From contig JAJKFH010000295.1 of assembly GCA_023333565.1 (NCBI GenBank), positions 910,001-974,000 on the forward strand: a stretch of DNA of 64,000 nucleotides, read 5' to 3'. Origin of the DNA: Puffinus mauretanicus. Its lineage: Eukaryota > Chordata > Aves > Procellariiformes > Procellariidae. Shown in pieces: positions 50,717 through 63,489 of this stretch. A program made the position numbers and the translations under genes. The notes under the pieces were generated by a model. That model ran no database searches. It saw nothing but the letters and a program-made list of their open reading frames with translations, and was not told the DNA's origin. Position 1 is the first letter of the stretch; each line of letters begins with the position of its first letter.

Positions 50717-53280
50717 CTAGGATAACTTCCACTGACGTTTAGAGGCTTTGCTAGCAGAGCTGCACCGCTGTAATTGCTGCTGACAAGCCTCCGCGGTGTA
50801 AAGCTGGCCCAGCACAGGAGCGAGGACACCGGAGCTGCACAGCTTCGTTGTAAAGCCCTGGAAACTTGCCTATAGGTCCCTCCCAGTACCCTCTCAGGTA
50901 CTCAGTCATACCCCAGGGATTAATTACATAGATTGACAATCAGTAAGGACAAAATCCGATTCAGCTATTCCAGATTTAAGAATTCCTGACATTCCCTTAA
51001 AATGATGTATTTCCTTAAAGGCTTGGAAGTTCATCCGAGTCTGTGCTAAACAAGAGATGGGACTAAGAAAAGCATAAACCAAAAGTAAGAAAATCCTTGG
51101 CCTAAATCTGACCATTCAGAGATTTACTTTGTTCTTGATTTCAGTCACTTCCTATGTGCCCCTGTTTTCTCGGTGCATATTAATAACATCATGCAGGGAA
51201 ACTAATAAGATGCAGTGAATGTTTTGGGAGAGCAGGTAGTGTTACTCTTTTAATTAATTTCTACAGCAATTATTGTTTTTCTGCATTTTTGGTTCTATTC
51301 TAAGACCTTTTTTTCAGAAGCACTTACATCCAGGTCTCATTTTTTACTTTTCTGCCATTCTCTTTAAATAATCGAGGTGTTTATTTAAGGACAAGTAAGA
51401 GGTGCTGGGAGGGGCAGACATCGTGATTGAACTGTAGGCTGCAAACTGGAAAGACTTTTAAAGTTGGGTGTTATTAAGAGCGCATTTAATCGGGGAAAGT
51501 GACAAACAATTTGTTGTAAGACACATAAATACTAGTGGGAAATTAATTTCAGTGGCATAAAAACAATCAACTCTTGCATATAAAGTAAATGGAAAAAGGG
51601 TACCCGTGCACGTTATTGCTCCTGCCGTGTACCACATTCATTTACAGCAATTACTCTCTTCTTTTGACCAAAACAGCCTTTTTTTTATCCACAGAGTAAA
51701 GCAAGGGCAGAAAAATATTCAGAAAACACAGTAGTATGCAAAGCCAGCCACAGGATTTTCCTTTTTTCCTTCTTAGTTGGTCATATTTAATAATCATAAA
51801 CTGCCTTGTTGCTTAAGAGCCTGACCTTCTGTGTTAGCAAAGCTCGCACCTAAAAATCCTGCAAAGTTTCAATTTCTAAATGTCAGAAAATATCAAATGG
51901 GTGCAGAAGACAAGAAGCAAGTCAATAAATGTTTGTATTCTTCTCTTGATGCGCTTTTGTATTTCATTTTCTATGGAAAAAAATTAACCCAAAGTTTAAT
52001 CTCTCCTCCAAATAAAAGAAAGAGAGCAGAGCCTGGGGTAACACTCAGTTAAAATATTGATTACAGTGCATAGCAATTTACTAAAAAATAAATAAATAAA
52101 CCCAAAATGCCTTCAAACTATTTAGGAGAAAGCATACTGTTTCCTGTGGTGGGAAGAAGTATAATTAAAAAGCTATCAACAGTCTGGGATTGTCAAAAGT
52201 ACTTTGTCACCTGAAGCACATTCCTTGTAATTATCTTTTGGGCTTTAAGCTAGATCACCATTAACCTCCAAAGAAGAAGGGTTACTATGCTTTCTGGTGT
52301 GAGAAATTGTATCATCATGTAAATTAAACCCTGTTAGGTAGTCAAATTGGATTTTGGAAACGATTGAGTATTAAACCTAGTCATGTATATTATCAAATGA
52401 TACAAAGCATGAAACGCTAAGAGGGAAAGAAACAGAAAAATATTTTTTTCCTTCCTTAAAAACGTCAACATTCTGCTACAAAAAATACTTTTTTTTTGGT
52501 GAAGGTAAAAACAAGAAAGGAAGTAATATTTATATATGTTTTGATTACATAATTTTTTTTTTTTTTAATTTCCAGAGAATAGAAAATGACACAACGCAGT
52601 GCTAGCTGATAATAATATAGCAATACTTGAAATCACACTTATCTGTTACTCAGGCTCTCATACCCTGACACATAATTACCAGGGTCGATAGGCAACGGCT
52701 CCTTCTACCCGTATGAATCCAGTTACCCAAATTTCCTGCTGACGCACCTGCAGCAATAGCGGCTGGATGGAAGGCACCTTTCTTCCTCTCTGCAACTTAA
52801 TCTAACTGGTATTATGGAACACATGAAAAAGTTTTAACCAAATGCTGAAAAATTAATAATATTCTTTAGCACATAGAAGGTATTATTTAGGAAAAAAGGA
52901 AAGAAGAAAAATGACTGAATTTTCTTTTTGTTGTAGTCAGTATATGCCTGAAGAATTCGTGTTTTGAATGCAAGGAGAATAAATGCCTTTTAAGTATAGG
53001 GGTTTTTTCTTGTTAGCTTTTCTAGCTGTGTTTACAAAGGTGTGGTATTTCAATGACCAGCATAAATTAAAGGGTGGTTTCACTCTGCTTGATTACAAGT
53101 TAGTACTTGGCAGCACTAGAAGTGAGGCTGCAAAGAAGCCAAGTCTGCGGATAGGTTTAACGATTGCGTGTTCCTGCAGGTGTTTTAGATGGACCAAGTT
53201 GAGGTGTATTATCAAAATCTCAGGATTTCAGAATTGCTTGCGGTGGTAGACTTGTTGGTTGTCCTGTTTCATGCCATCCC

Positions 53281-53510
53281 CTCTGTCTGCTGCCTGCTCG
53301 CTGGAATACCATAAGCTCTTCCAGAAATCTCAAGCTCGTAACAAATGTCTCTCTATACCAAGCCCAGATGCGGCGATATGAGCTCAACGTGTCCATCGGA
53401 CCTCCCAGTTCACCTTCGTGAGTGGCCGTGCTGGGCTCTGCGGTCAACGTGATGTTTGCCCCCAACACGGTGTGTTCAGCCGTGCTCAACAAGGCTCCGG
53501 CTTGACATAG
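53281..53510. promoter_or_regulatory. Short CpG-rich patch
   Basis: Hand counting gives about 55 percent GC and 13 CpG dinucleotides in 230 bases, a ratio near 0.76, against CpG-poor AT-rich flanks. A minus-strand frame of 100 codons (53220-53522) covers it with no recognisable domain. It is weaker than the patch at 59781-60060 as a promoter candidate. Confidence 0.35.
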
Positions 53511-54520
53511 GCTTTTTAACATGAAAGAGAAAATCTTTTCCCTTTTGTAAAAAATGGTATGTAGAAAGGAGAATGCTGAACTTCAGGTAATGGCGAGGGA
53601 AGAGTGGATAATATATTTTTCTCAGAAACAGGAGTGAAACCTGGGGCTTTGCAAATTGCTAACGCGCCGTTCCATCATTAAGGAGCACAGGCTTCTTTGT
53701 AGTTGCTAAATATAAAAATAATTTGCCAACAGTCTCCAAAGCTTTCTGAGAGTTTAAATATTTTTTTTTTTATTTTGAAGAGAACTTTTTGTAAAAATTT
53801 TTCTGCCAATTTACCACATGTTGACAATGGGCTGTATCCAGCTTTTATAGTCTTTCTGCGTTCAACTTGTGGAAACTGGGTAATTGAAGTGGTGTGCACA
53901 ATAAATGAGAACATCCATTGGTTCCGTATAAACCTTTTAAAAGCCTCGAAACGGAAAGTAAGGCAGGCTAATATGAATTGCAAAAGGACACAATTAATTT
54001 GTACATGAAAGAAGATTTTTAGTACGCCATTAGCCTCTGTAACAGCCAAAAATAAAAAGGCAATCATGCCTAACCTTGCCAAAAGTATGACAAACGGCTT
54101 GTCATGAAAAAGTTTTGTATTTTAAGCAAAGGCATAATGTTTTTATAAAAATTATGCTGTTAACTCTTACTTGCTGCCAATGAAATTAGGTTTAAAAAAC
54201 GATATTAAAAGGCACGATCATTTCAGAGTAGTCAAAAAAATATCAAGAGCATCTGCTAAAGCAAGTGGAATTGCTGTTGCTGTTTGGAAGACTTTTGAAT
54301 TTTCAGCAAGCCAATTCTGTCGCGTTTCCTCTGTGTCCCTACTGCTTTTCATATGCCGTATTAACGGAAGCATCTGTTAAAAGAAGTCGTGGCGTAGGTG
54401 TGAATCTTTGTTCTACATCCCGTATCTTTAAGAAGCTAATTTTTCCCATCTTTTTTTTTTAAATGACAGTCTCTTCTCTTTTATCCCCCTTTCTTCTCCC
54501 TAAGTTACTTAATCTTTTTC

Positions 54521-54582
54521 AGCATATATTATCTGCATATTATATAGCATATATAGCATGTATAGCATAGCATATATATTCT
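54521..54582 (+). repeat. Degenerate AT minisatellite of TATAGCATA units
   Basis: AGCAT recurs five times (54521, 54546, 54555, 54564, 54569) embedded in TATA-type spacers with an irregular period of about 5-10 bases. It is a low-complexity repeat with no coding content. Confidence 0.85.
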
Positions 54583-56743
54583 ATTTTTAGAAAAAGTATG
54601 TAAATTCTAACAAATTATTAAGCGGTTTTATTTCTAAATATAGCTAGCCAAGGTCATAAACCGTTCTTGAAGATTCCTGCTAACAATGAAAGTTAAATTA
54701 CGTTACAGATATTAAAAAGACAAGATTGTGTGACAGATACATTATTTTATTCATACCGGGAAAAAAGTGCATCCTGGGATTTCAGCAGCCTGATTTAATC
54801 AATAACTCTGTAATTCCTAGTCAATCATAGCTTACTTGTATCCATCATTACAAGGGTGCAATAATTATTAGTCCTCTATGAAAGTATCTGACATCATTAA
54901 ATAATATAGGAGGACTCTTCGGAAACAACAGGGAGGTGGTGCCTTGTCAGTGATTGTGAGCAACCATCATTTATGGTAATAGCACTTAAAATACCACAGT
55001 AGCCAGAAGAGAGACCCCTGAATCTTACAGCAATAACAGGGATTACAAATTGTATCTACTGGAAATAAGGTGAGGGATATTTGCCGGAAAAATGTACTTT
55101 TCAAATATTGCATGGTTTGCAATGTTTAGTATGTATTTATTTGAAAAAAAATCATTATGATAATTTATGGTACAAGAAACTGCGGTATGAGTGGATTTTA
55201 TAAGCTTTTTTGTGTGCCTGCTAAGGAAGAGTCTTATCGATTATCAGTCTGATTTTTTCATCAGTGCAGCTCATTTGTAACTCCATTCAAAATCATTTGT
55301 AGAAGGAGAAGGGACAGTTTCTCAATGCCTATGGCAATCGAGACAATTTATCTCCAGACAGAAATCTCCTCTCTGAGTCGCAGTGCTCTGGTGGCAGCTC
55401 GGCAGCTTCTGTGCAAAGTCCTGGCGGATCCGAATCCGATTCCCTCCTTGCTATTTACTCACCTTCATGCTCTTCCTACGCAAAGGTTTTTGTATTTCTT
55501 TTGATATCTGTTTGTACACGTCTGCACAAATGACTTCTTAAAAAGATCCAGTTGTGTCTCTTTGTGTTGGGTAGATTTATGATTGCCTGTGATAGCACTT
55601 CAGTCTGGCGTATTTTGCCATATACATATATATATTTAGATTAATCATATTAATTATGCCCTGGGTTTCCCTCTTTCTCCTTTCTTCTTTGATGCTGTAA
55701 ATCTGTAGGAAACAGGACGGATGGAGAAACTTGTAGTCCGTGCATCTTGTGTAGCAAAGAATCTCTTTCTCACCATTACACCCAGTTTTTCTTCCTCCTC
55801 TGTGATCCTTCTTTGCCATTTCTGACAAATTTCTCTACTCGGCCATGTTTTATTTCTCTCATTTTTCCTTCCTCCTCTGGATAAATGCTGCCGCCTTCAG
55901 CCTCTCATATTTTCTCCGGTTGCGTACCGCTCAAGGCTGTGCTGGGCCCCGGGCAGTATTTCTTCTGTCCTATGGTCCGTTCTCATCACAGCCAGGGCAC
56001 AGATTTTGCGTTTCAGCTTTGCAGTAACTCACATTTTCTGCCACTTTTCCAGCTGTGGAAAATACCCCTCTTGATGAGCCAACCGTTGCTATAAAGCAAG
56101 TAATGACAATTACAACCCCATTAAGGATTCCTTCTATACGTTGGCTATCTGTAGTGCTAACCCCAGGATAGGATTGAATGGCGGGGACAAAGATCTACAA
56201 CCTGATCTAACATTGAAGTCAGCCCTTGTATGGGCAAGAGGTTGGGCCTCCTGAGGTCCTTACAACCTAAATTATTGTATGCTTCCAAATATAGCCTTTT
56301 TTCCAAAGAATTCTTTGAAGAGACGTATAAGACTCCCTAAGGATGCGTGAAGCATCTCCTCTTCTTCCCCATCTGGATTTCTGCACTTCATTTTGTCTCC
56401 CAAAGAATCCACACTTGAAAGCACAGCCGGAGTATTAGGCTTCTTTCCAAAAGAGTTAAAGAAATATCAAGTTCCAGTTGGTCTTAAATTTCTTGATTTT
56501 TTTTCTGCTTTATGTCCTGAGACAGGGAAAATTAATAATGATTGCTCCCGTATAGAAACCTGGGAATTATATACAGAAGGATAATAATAATAATGCTGGA
56601 TTTTATTTGAAGGATTCCCCCCAGGTCACTTAAATTTTCTTGGCTTATTTATTTAGGAAAAAAAAAAAATTGGTGAAGGATTGCACCATTTGCGTTATAA
56701 CTTTTGAGAAGAAATGTGGCAAGGCAAAGAGTCAGACTCACCC

Positions 56744-56797
56744 TGGTACAATTTGATCCGTTTCGGTGAAGTTACACCAGGGACTAATTTGGCCCGA
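56744..56797 (+). repeat. Ancient amniote interspersed-repeat fragment
   Basis: GGTACAATTTGATCC, GGTGAAGTTACACCAGGGAC and TAATTTGGCCCG follow in the order of an old repeat common in turtles, crocodiles and birds, whose consensus words are GGAGTTACACCAGGGATGAA and TTTGGCCC. The match is clear over about 35 bases. I am unsure of the database family name. Confidence 0.6.
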
Positions 56798-59780
56798 GAA
56801 GCTGGTAATCATGTACCACAGATGTTGCCGTATTTGAAGGCAATGGTCCATAATAGCAGAAGGAACAATATTATGCCCCAAAGGACCTATCAAGTGAATG
56901 AGATGTTAGAGAGGTTTTTTACACAAACACTGAATCCATACTGGTTGCAAGATCCAAGTACGCCTTAGAAAATGAAACTTTACTTGATCTTAACATTTTA
57001 GATAAAACCTGCTGATGTCTGTTTTAGCGCGACTAGAGGGCATTTTAATATCATCCCCTAACTGCCTACATAGAAATGGACAGTTCATTATAGAAATGAC
57101 ATTTCTATTTCTTTACCAATAGTCTTAAAAATTTTGAAGCAGTCTTCATGTATAGCTCAAAATCTTGCTAAATTTTTGTCTTAAGAGAAATGCTTAATGT
57201 AAGTTCTTAAAATATTTTCAAATATTTATTGTAAGTAAATGTATGTGAAAATCTACAGACATTTATGTATTTTGAAAACCAGTTACATAGTCTATCATCT
57301 GGAGGACAGAGGTCAGAGATGTATTAGAAGTAGAACAATTACGGTTTGTACTCTGTGATTAAATATCAGAAGCATTAACCAGCCACAGCATTACAGTCAT
57401 AATATTAGAATAAAAATGACAGTTACTCTTGTAAAAGGCTAATGAGGTTGTATGTGTATATAGCTCTTCTGTAATTTAAAATCGGATACAGACCTGCACT
57501 TACTGATTCATTCCTCCCACTCAAAAAAAAGAGGAGACTTCCCAAATCTTTTGTGTGCCCCAAGGTAAAATATTAAGTCCTTTGTTACAATCCAGCCAAA
57601 CTCTGAATCGCTGGTGGCTCATTCCCAGCAAACCAGCGAGTTAAAACAGGCAGCTCAATAGCTCAGTCCTTTTGGGTTTCCTTCACCAGGCGAGTCATAA
57701 GGGACGAAGATGATGAACCTCAAAAGAGCTTTGGTTTCCTTACTACTTCTTTAACTGGTAGTGGGAAGAACTTCCCAGGCAGCTTGAAGTATCCGGTAGA
57801 GTCAATTTACTTCTCCTGGTGACTGAATAACAAGGTGCCCTATATTCTGAGAAAATGTCTTACTGCAGTTTCTCATTTCTTCGCAGTTTGGGGGTTTTTT
57901 TTGTGTGTTTGTTTATTTTTTCAGAATTGCTCTTGGAAGGTCACGTGAGTCTCAAATTCTGCTCGTCTTGGCATCAGCTGCGGACTTCTCTGTTGTTGCT
58001 GGTTTGCTATGTGGTATTTTATTTAGATCAAAAGGCAAAGTACATTCATTCGAGGCTTAGGCAGTTTAGCATAATTAATTGTACAATACAAATAATTTAA
58101 TTAAGTTTAAACAGTGCTAAATTAAAGTCCTCAGAAACCACATTTACCATTTTTATACTGCCAGACATACACTCTCTGTCTTCACTGGAGATTATTTTTT
58201 TCAGCGTACTGGGCGCAAGGAAGTGCCAGGGAATAGGGACAGTCCAACAAAGCCCCAAACCCCAGTGAGGGCCCCTTGCGCTTGTAAGAAGAGGGTCGCG
58301 TGTTCTTACTGTAAGACACGTGATTCCCCGTAGCTGTTGGATGGCCATCACGTTGAAAAGGCTGAAAAGATTCGTGTCTCTCTCTGCCCCTTCAATCCTC
58401 TCCTGGAAAGGTTGCCCTTGCCCCATATAACAATGTATATTGTAATATTGCGTTGCTTTTCGCATGTCTGTCCTACAGAAAATAGATTGAACCTGTCTGT
58501 CAGCCCCATGCGGTCTCCAGACAACTATGATTTCTTCATTACTCTTCCCATGATTGGATGTCAATTAGTGACTTAAAAATAAAGTCTTCATCAAGTTAGC
58601 AATCCCTTGGGCTCATGAGTCTCCCAACACCTCAACCATTTTATCTAATTTATTATACAGATAGAAATGAAGTACTGCTGTCAGGTTGCACTGGGGAGAG
58701 GGAGCAAATGAGCTCCTGTGTGCTGTGAGGTCTTGGAGACCCAGCCTCCACCCAGAGGGACCACGGCGCGTCCTCCGAGAGGCTCCTCCTGAAACCAGCT
58801 CACTCCTTTCGGCTCGGTGACTGTTTTCACCTACAGAACGCGAAGGCTTCTAGATATGCCTAGCACTGCATATTTCTGCCTTTTTGCTACTCAAGAAAAA
58901 GGTTAAGAATGACAATATCTGCCAACTAAGGTCTTTTCAACTGATTTTTCAAGATAGAGTCCAGCAGAAAGATTTTATATTGACAGCTGGTGAAACGTTC
59001 ATAGAAATGACATCTGCCCATTAAAAACATCCCTCTTACTTTTCCTTGTCCTCGGGGGATTTCAAGACTGCAAATCATTTTCATGAGAGCTGTAACCTTA
59101 GATCAAGTTGTGTAAAAATATATCACTTCCATCAAGTGAAATAATCACAGTATGATACAGGAATATTAAACAACTGCCTTCCCGCATGGTATGCACAGGA
59201 ATATTCGAAGTTTTCCTCGTTGATTGTTATTTCGTATTGTGACACCTGTAATTGTCTATAGCAGTCTAGATTTTAAAATCCTGACAAGGCTGCTATGGGT
59301 TCCACAGCATACATAAATCCATCACAACATACGAGATAGATTTTAAATTGATGGTACTACACCAAGCACTGAAATAAAAGCACTAGCAGCACTTATCCTT
59401 GTAGACTAATAGCTGCAAATGATTTTATGAATCATTAGTTCAGATCCTATAGTCCTACCCATTTTAAACCATTTCTAGATTAATGCTTTTTTGTCTGTGG
59501 AACAATATTAATAGTCTACTGTAAAGCATGTGGTTCCTAGCGGTGTGTCACAGCAACATTTTAGTGATGGAAGGGAGTTTGTAGTATTGCAATAACTGAT
59601 TAATTGCTCTGATTCATGTAGCCGGTGCTTTTTCAAGAGACCATCTCCCAAGAGCTAGTATCCTGTGAACAGACCCGACTTCTGAGCACAGATTACCTGC
59701 TACTGAGTAGTTCTGCTTGGATGATAACACGGACAAAAACCCCTCAGATTTTATACCCCAAAAAGTGCTCCTTTAAATAG

Positions 59781-60060
59781 CAATCCAGCAGGAGCCGGCA
59801 AACGGCGTTTCAGCGTTCCCCTGCTTTTGCTTGGGGTTATGTCGGTACAGCAGCGAGCAAACTGGAGCATCGGTTGTTGCACAGCCGGTTGTTGCTCCTC
59901 TCCCTCCCAGCCTTCCAGGCGGCACGGCCAGCTGACGGCAGACCCAGCGCCGGCAGAACGGGGTTTTGCCTGTAGCTGATGGGTGGGAGCTGGGGAGGGG
60001 TGGGACACAGGGACGGGTGTCGCTGCAGCAGGTCCCCGCGTTTTGCTCCTGCGCCCTCTC
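59781..60060. promoter_or_regulatory. CpG-island-like patch, best promoter candidate
   Basis: Hand counting gives about 64 percent GC and 19 CpG dinucleotides in 280 bases, a ratio near 0.65, in otherwise AT-rich surroundings. CTTTAAATAG just upstream (59771-59780) is a weak TATA-like word for plus-strand transcription. On the minus strand the word order CAG then GTAATC at 59697/59696 is a good splice-donor sequence downstream of the patch. All three minus-strand frames are open over much of the patch, which is expected at this GC content and does not show coding. It may be a promoter of a gene outside the window, of a non-coding RNA, or an orphan island. Confidence 0.5.
59981..60004 (+). other. 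G-quadruplex motif
   Basis: The plus strand has five G runs of three or more with short loops: G3-T-G3-AGCT-G4-A-G4-T-G3. That is a canonical G-quadruplex pattern. A further G3 pair follows within 15 bases. It sits inside the CpG-rich patch, a common place for such motifs near promoters. Confidence 0.85.
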
Positions 60061-60539
60061 CAGAATGGAGTCGTTCCCTTTCTGGTCGCATTCAGGACTT
60101 TCTCTACGTGCCACAACAAAGAAGTGCTGAGAAATGTTTTCTTCTTCAGCGAGTAAATAAGACCATGAGTTCTCAGGTTTGTGGGGGAAGCGTCATCTCA
60201 GGGCTCTGCTCTTAAGTCTGCAAAAAAGATCCCGTTACACGAAGGTGGATATTTTTCTGTACAGTAACTATGCATTTAACCAGTCATTTTCTTGTTCAAT
60301 TAAATTAGTTTTTTCCCAGTATTTCTCTAAAAACCATGTGGTAAATGTCATCAGCGGTTTGCAGCAGTTAGCTGTGTAGCTCTCGCTAACGTGAGCTGCA
60401 TCGTATTGATGAATCCTGATCCTGCTTTAAGTGTTGAGCTGCTATTTTCTACCTATTCATCTCTCAAAACGCAGTGAAGTGTGCTTGCTCTGAGTAGGTT
60501 TTTTCACAACCAGTGTTTACTACTGATGACATAGAGATG

Positions 60540-60562
60540 ATCCCTACATGATACGTAGGGAT
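60540..60562. other. Small hairpin, 8-bp perfect stem
   Basis: ATCCCTAC at 60540-60547 pairs perfectly with GTAGGGAT at 60555-60562 across a 7-nt loop. It is too small to assign a role. Confidence 0.85.
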
Positions 60563-62820
60563 GTGCTTTAAGGATAAAGTCGGCTTTGCGTTCGGATGCC
60601 GGAGCTTCGTTGCCCAGCTTTGGAAACTGTGGGTGTGTTCCCTTCCAGGGTGTTAGGTGCAAAATAAAGGGTGACAATTTAGAAAATCAGTGTTTATCAC
60701 ACTTGTACTTACTTTTTCCTGCAGCTGAAGAGGATAGCTGGGTGTCTTCCAATACTCCTTCCACCTCCATATGACTGTCCTTTCCTTGATCAGCGGCTGT
60801 GCCCCGGCAGTGACCGTCCTGGCCAGAGCTGTATGGGTTTATCTGCCTCCCGTCACCAGGGACAGTCACCACAGGCCTTTCACTTATGGGCTATGGAAAG
60901 GCCATGCGTCCTACTGCATGCCTAGGGCTTTGTGTAAGCTTGGTAATCACAACAGTTTCAAATACAGCTCTGTAAGAGTAATTAATAATTACACAGAATG
61001 AACAAAACTATTTCAGTGGTTATTTTAAAGTAAATGAGTCTCAACTCCTACCTTTTGGCTTAATAGGTATTTAATATTAATGATACTAAAAAGGTGAAGT
61101 AGAATTGGGTAGAAAAATAAAACCCGGTGTGTCTGCTCCTACTCAGGCAGGCAGAACAACGCTCGTATTTTCCACCTCCCCATCGTCCTTCCTAGAGAAG
61201 TTGGGGCGACTGGCCTGCCTTTGGAGGAACCCCGCTACTCTCCATTAAGTGTACAGAGCCAAGGAGATTAGGCTCTTCGTCTTACATATTTAGACAATGA
61301 TGGTATGATGTCACGTCTTTAAAACGATGGCAGAAAAAAATCTATGGATCCATTGTTACTTACTTGGCTTTCTTTATTGTGCTGTTGAATCCAGGAGGAT
61401 CAGAGGTTGGTAATAACAATGTGGTATAAGGACCTGGGGTGCTGGAGGGCTGACACTTGAAAGGGATGCACTTTCGGTAATGATAAGTACTTGGAAACTG
61501 TTGCAGTTTTAATGTTGTTACTGCTGCATTTAATTTGCTTCTCCTTCTACAGTGGGTAGTAAATGATGTTGAATTTATTTTCTTCAGTATCCCAGATGAG
61601 AGACTGACATCCATCTATACCTCATTTGAAGTGAAAGTTAGAACCATAACTTTTTTTTTCCCTTTTCTTCTACTCTATTCTAAATTCGTAGGCTATAGTA
61701 TCTGGTTTACAGTACTGAAAATAATAGAAGTCTGTGCATTTTCCAGACGTCTGTAAATAAAACATGCAGGCATGCCTACATTTTTAAGTCGCAGCATATA
61801 ATGTTACCATATATTAATAGGTGCAAAAGTCAGATTCTGCTATCATGTTAACACTTAACTTTTTAGGTCGGTAGATAGATAATTTCATATTTAGATCATG
61901 TTACCAGACACCTTACTCAATCACTGCACCGCAGACCTTGAACACACGCAGGCTGACATTGATAGCTACCGAACGTGCTGCGGAGGTTACAGAAGAGTTA
62001 TCTCTATCATTATGTGCCTCCGCGTTTTTAAATAAACTGAAGGAAGAAAAGAGGGAAGAAATGCAAGAACAAGATTTCTAGAGGATGACTGTGTAAACCT
62101 GGGAAGACGGATGGGTGTTACACCCGGCTCGTGTAGGAGGCTCCTTCAGACCAATGTGACCCACATTCTTGCTGAGAGGAGAATGGCACAAAGTCAATGT
62201 TGCTCCCCCTCTTCCTCAGATTTTTTGTTGTTTTTTTTTTTTCCCCCCCATTCAAGGTTAATCACCGAGGGATCTCACGCCATATAAATTAGAATAATCC
62301 ATCAACTTCAGTAACGCTACCGGGATTTCCACCGGCTGAGGATCAGTCCTCAAGCCCTTGCAGAGGTTAGCAGGGGGTATCGCATACCTGAGTCAGCCTT
62401 CTCTGTCTAGTTGCCTTAATCAATTCCTGAACGCTTTGCTCAAACATATCATGATATTCATCAATTCCCCTCTCCAAATAAGCAAGAAAAATTCCAGGAA
62501 GGTTTTTCTGTCATTACTGATGTTCATAATGTAGTGAGATTGATGGATTGCACTAAAAACCTCGCTGTGGCAATGGCGCATTTTGAAATGCATTGGAAAA
62601 GAAAACGGCTTTACTGCAGAGGTATGCAAGAATATTTAAAGGTGTTTTGGTGAAATGTGCTGGATTTAGAAGGGATATGGGAATATTAGGAAGAAGCGTA
62701 AGATTAAACAAATGTGTAAATCATGAGAACAAAACTTGTTACTGAACTTTAAAAAGATTGCATTTTTGCAAATGCATACCTTTTATAGTTTAATTTTTCG
62801 AATTTATAATAAAAAATGTA

Positions 62821-62845
62821 GTGTGTTAGTGGTTCTCTAACACGC
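62821..62845. other. Small hairpin, 9-bp stem with one wobble
   Basis: GTGTGTTAG pairs with CTAACACGC across the loop TGGTTCT, with one T-G wobble. No poly-T terminator or gene context gives it a function. Confidence 0.75.
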
Positions 62846-63489
62846 AAAAGCCTTTACAGGAGGTAGTAAAGGGCTTGTCAGTAAATTTAAAAAATGGGGT
62901 TGCTTAGAAGTACTTACAGTGAACATCATACATGCAGACATTTTTGTAGAAGGAAAATTAGTTTTCATATATAATTTGTATCTAAAAATGAGAAGGGAAC
63001 AAAGCACAGGATCAAAGTAAATGAGCTTCTAGATCATGCAATAAGTTGGTGGCAAATGTAACATTCGCCAATATTATTTGGCTCCATATATTATTTAACA
63101 CATTTGTGGAAAATGTGCGTGTAACCATAAAAAAAGGTCCACAAATGACCACTACACAACTGTCCAGTTTGCCTTTATTTATCACTAAATGCAGGAGAAT
63201 TTCTTATACAGTAGAGGAAATCATGTCTTTACAAAGGTAGAAGGCACAGATACTAAATCCCAGCAAACATCACTCCCAAAACTAACCTTGAAAACTATTT
63301 CTTGATCTTGAGCGTTTGGCACTCAGTCCAGCTGTCTTGTATGGTCAACAAGATGAAACTATCAGGGACTTCCATGTAAAAGGTCACCCAAGGCTATCAA
63401 GTCTGCTTTAGCCAAATCTGAACAACCACAGCAAATCAAACTCCTGAATCCTGTATCGAAAACTTTAATTTCTGCCTCAAGATCATATC

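Larger units (their letters stand above)
48412..53280. other. AT-rich non-coding stretch, no gene seen
   Basis: Frames are all under about 90 codons and unrecognised. A word pattern at 49675-49710 (AAATTAGTGTAAACTAATTT) recalls the inverted TTTACAC words of old amniote repeats but is too weak to call. Low-complexity tracts at 50582 and 50681 are listed separately. Nothing else could be supported. Confidence 0.7.
53511..59780. other. AT-rich non-coding stretch, no gene seen
   Basis: Between 53678 and 54082 the minus strand is open for 134 codons while the plus strand is open for 101 codons at 53703-54008. Two opposite open frames in AT-rich DNA are mildly unusual, but neither is recognised. 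A minus-strand frame of 155 codons (58097-58564) is the longest methionine-started frame in the window and also has no recognisable domain. An amniote repeat fragment is listed at 56744-56797. Confidence 0.65.
60061..63489. other. Non-coding stretch with one terminal-exon-like frame
   Basis: There is no gene I can name. A splice-acceptor-like CTTTTTCCTGCAG precedes a short frame at 60725-60774 discussed in the findings. A minus-strand frame of 84 codons at 61360-61614 lies next to a good minus-strand donor sequence (CAA then GTAAGT, 61372-61364) but its translation is not recognised. A T11-C7 tract occurs at about 62231-62249. Nothing else could be supported. Confidence 0.6.

Noticed and set aside
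58097..58564. 155-codon minus-strand frame, the longest methionine-started frame
   Set aside because: No recognisable domain, no splice or promoter context, and its length equals the maximum expected by chance.
59751..60119. Overlapping minus-strand frames of 122, 113 and 84 codons as a coding exon
   Set aside because: All three frames are open together, which reflects high GC rather than selection on one frame.
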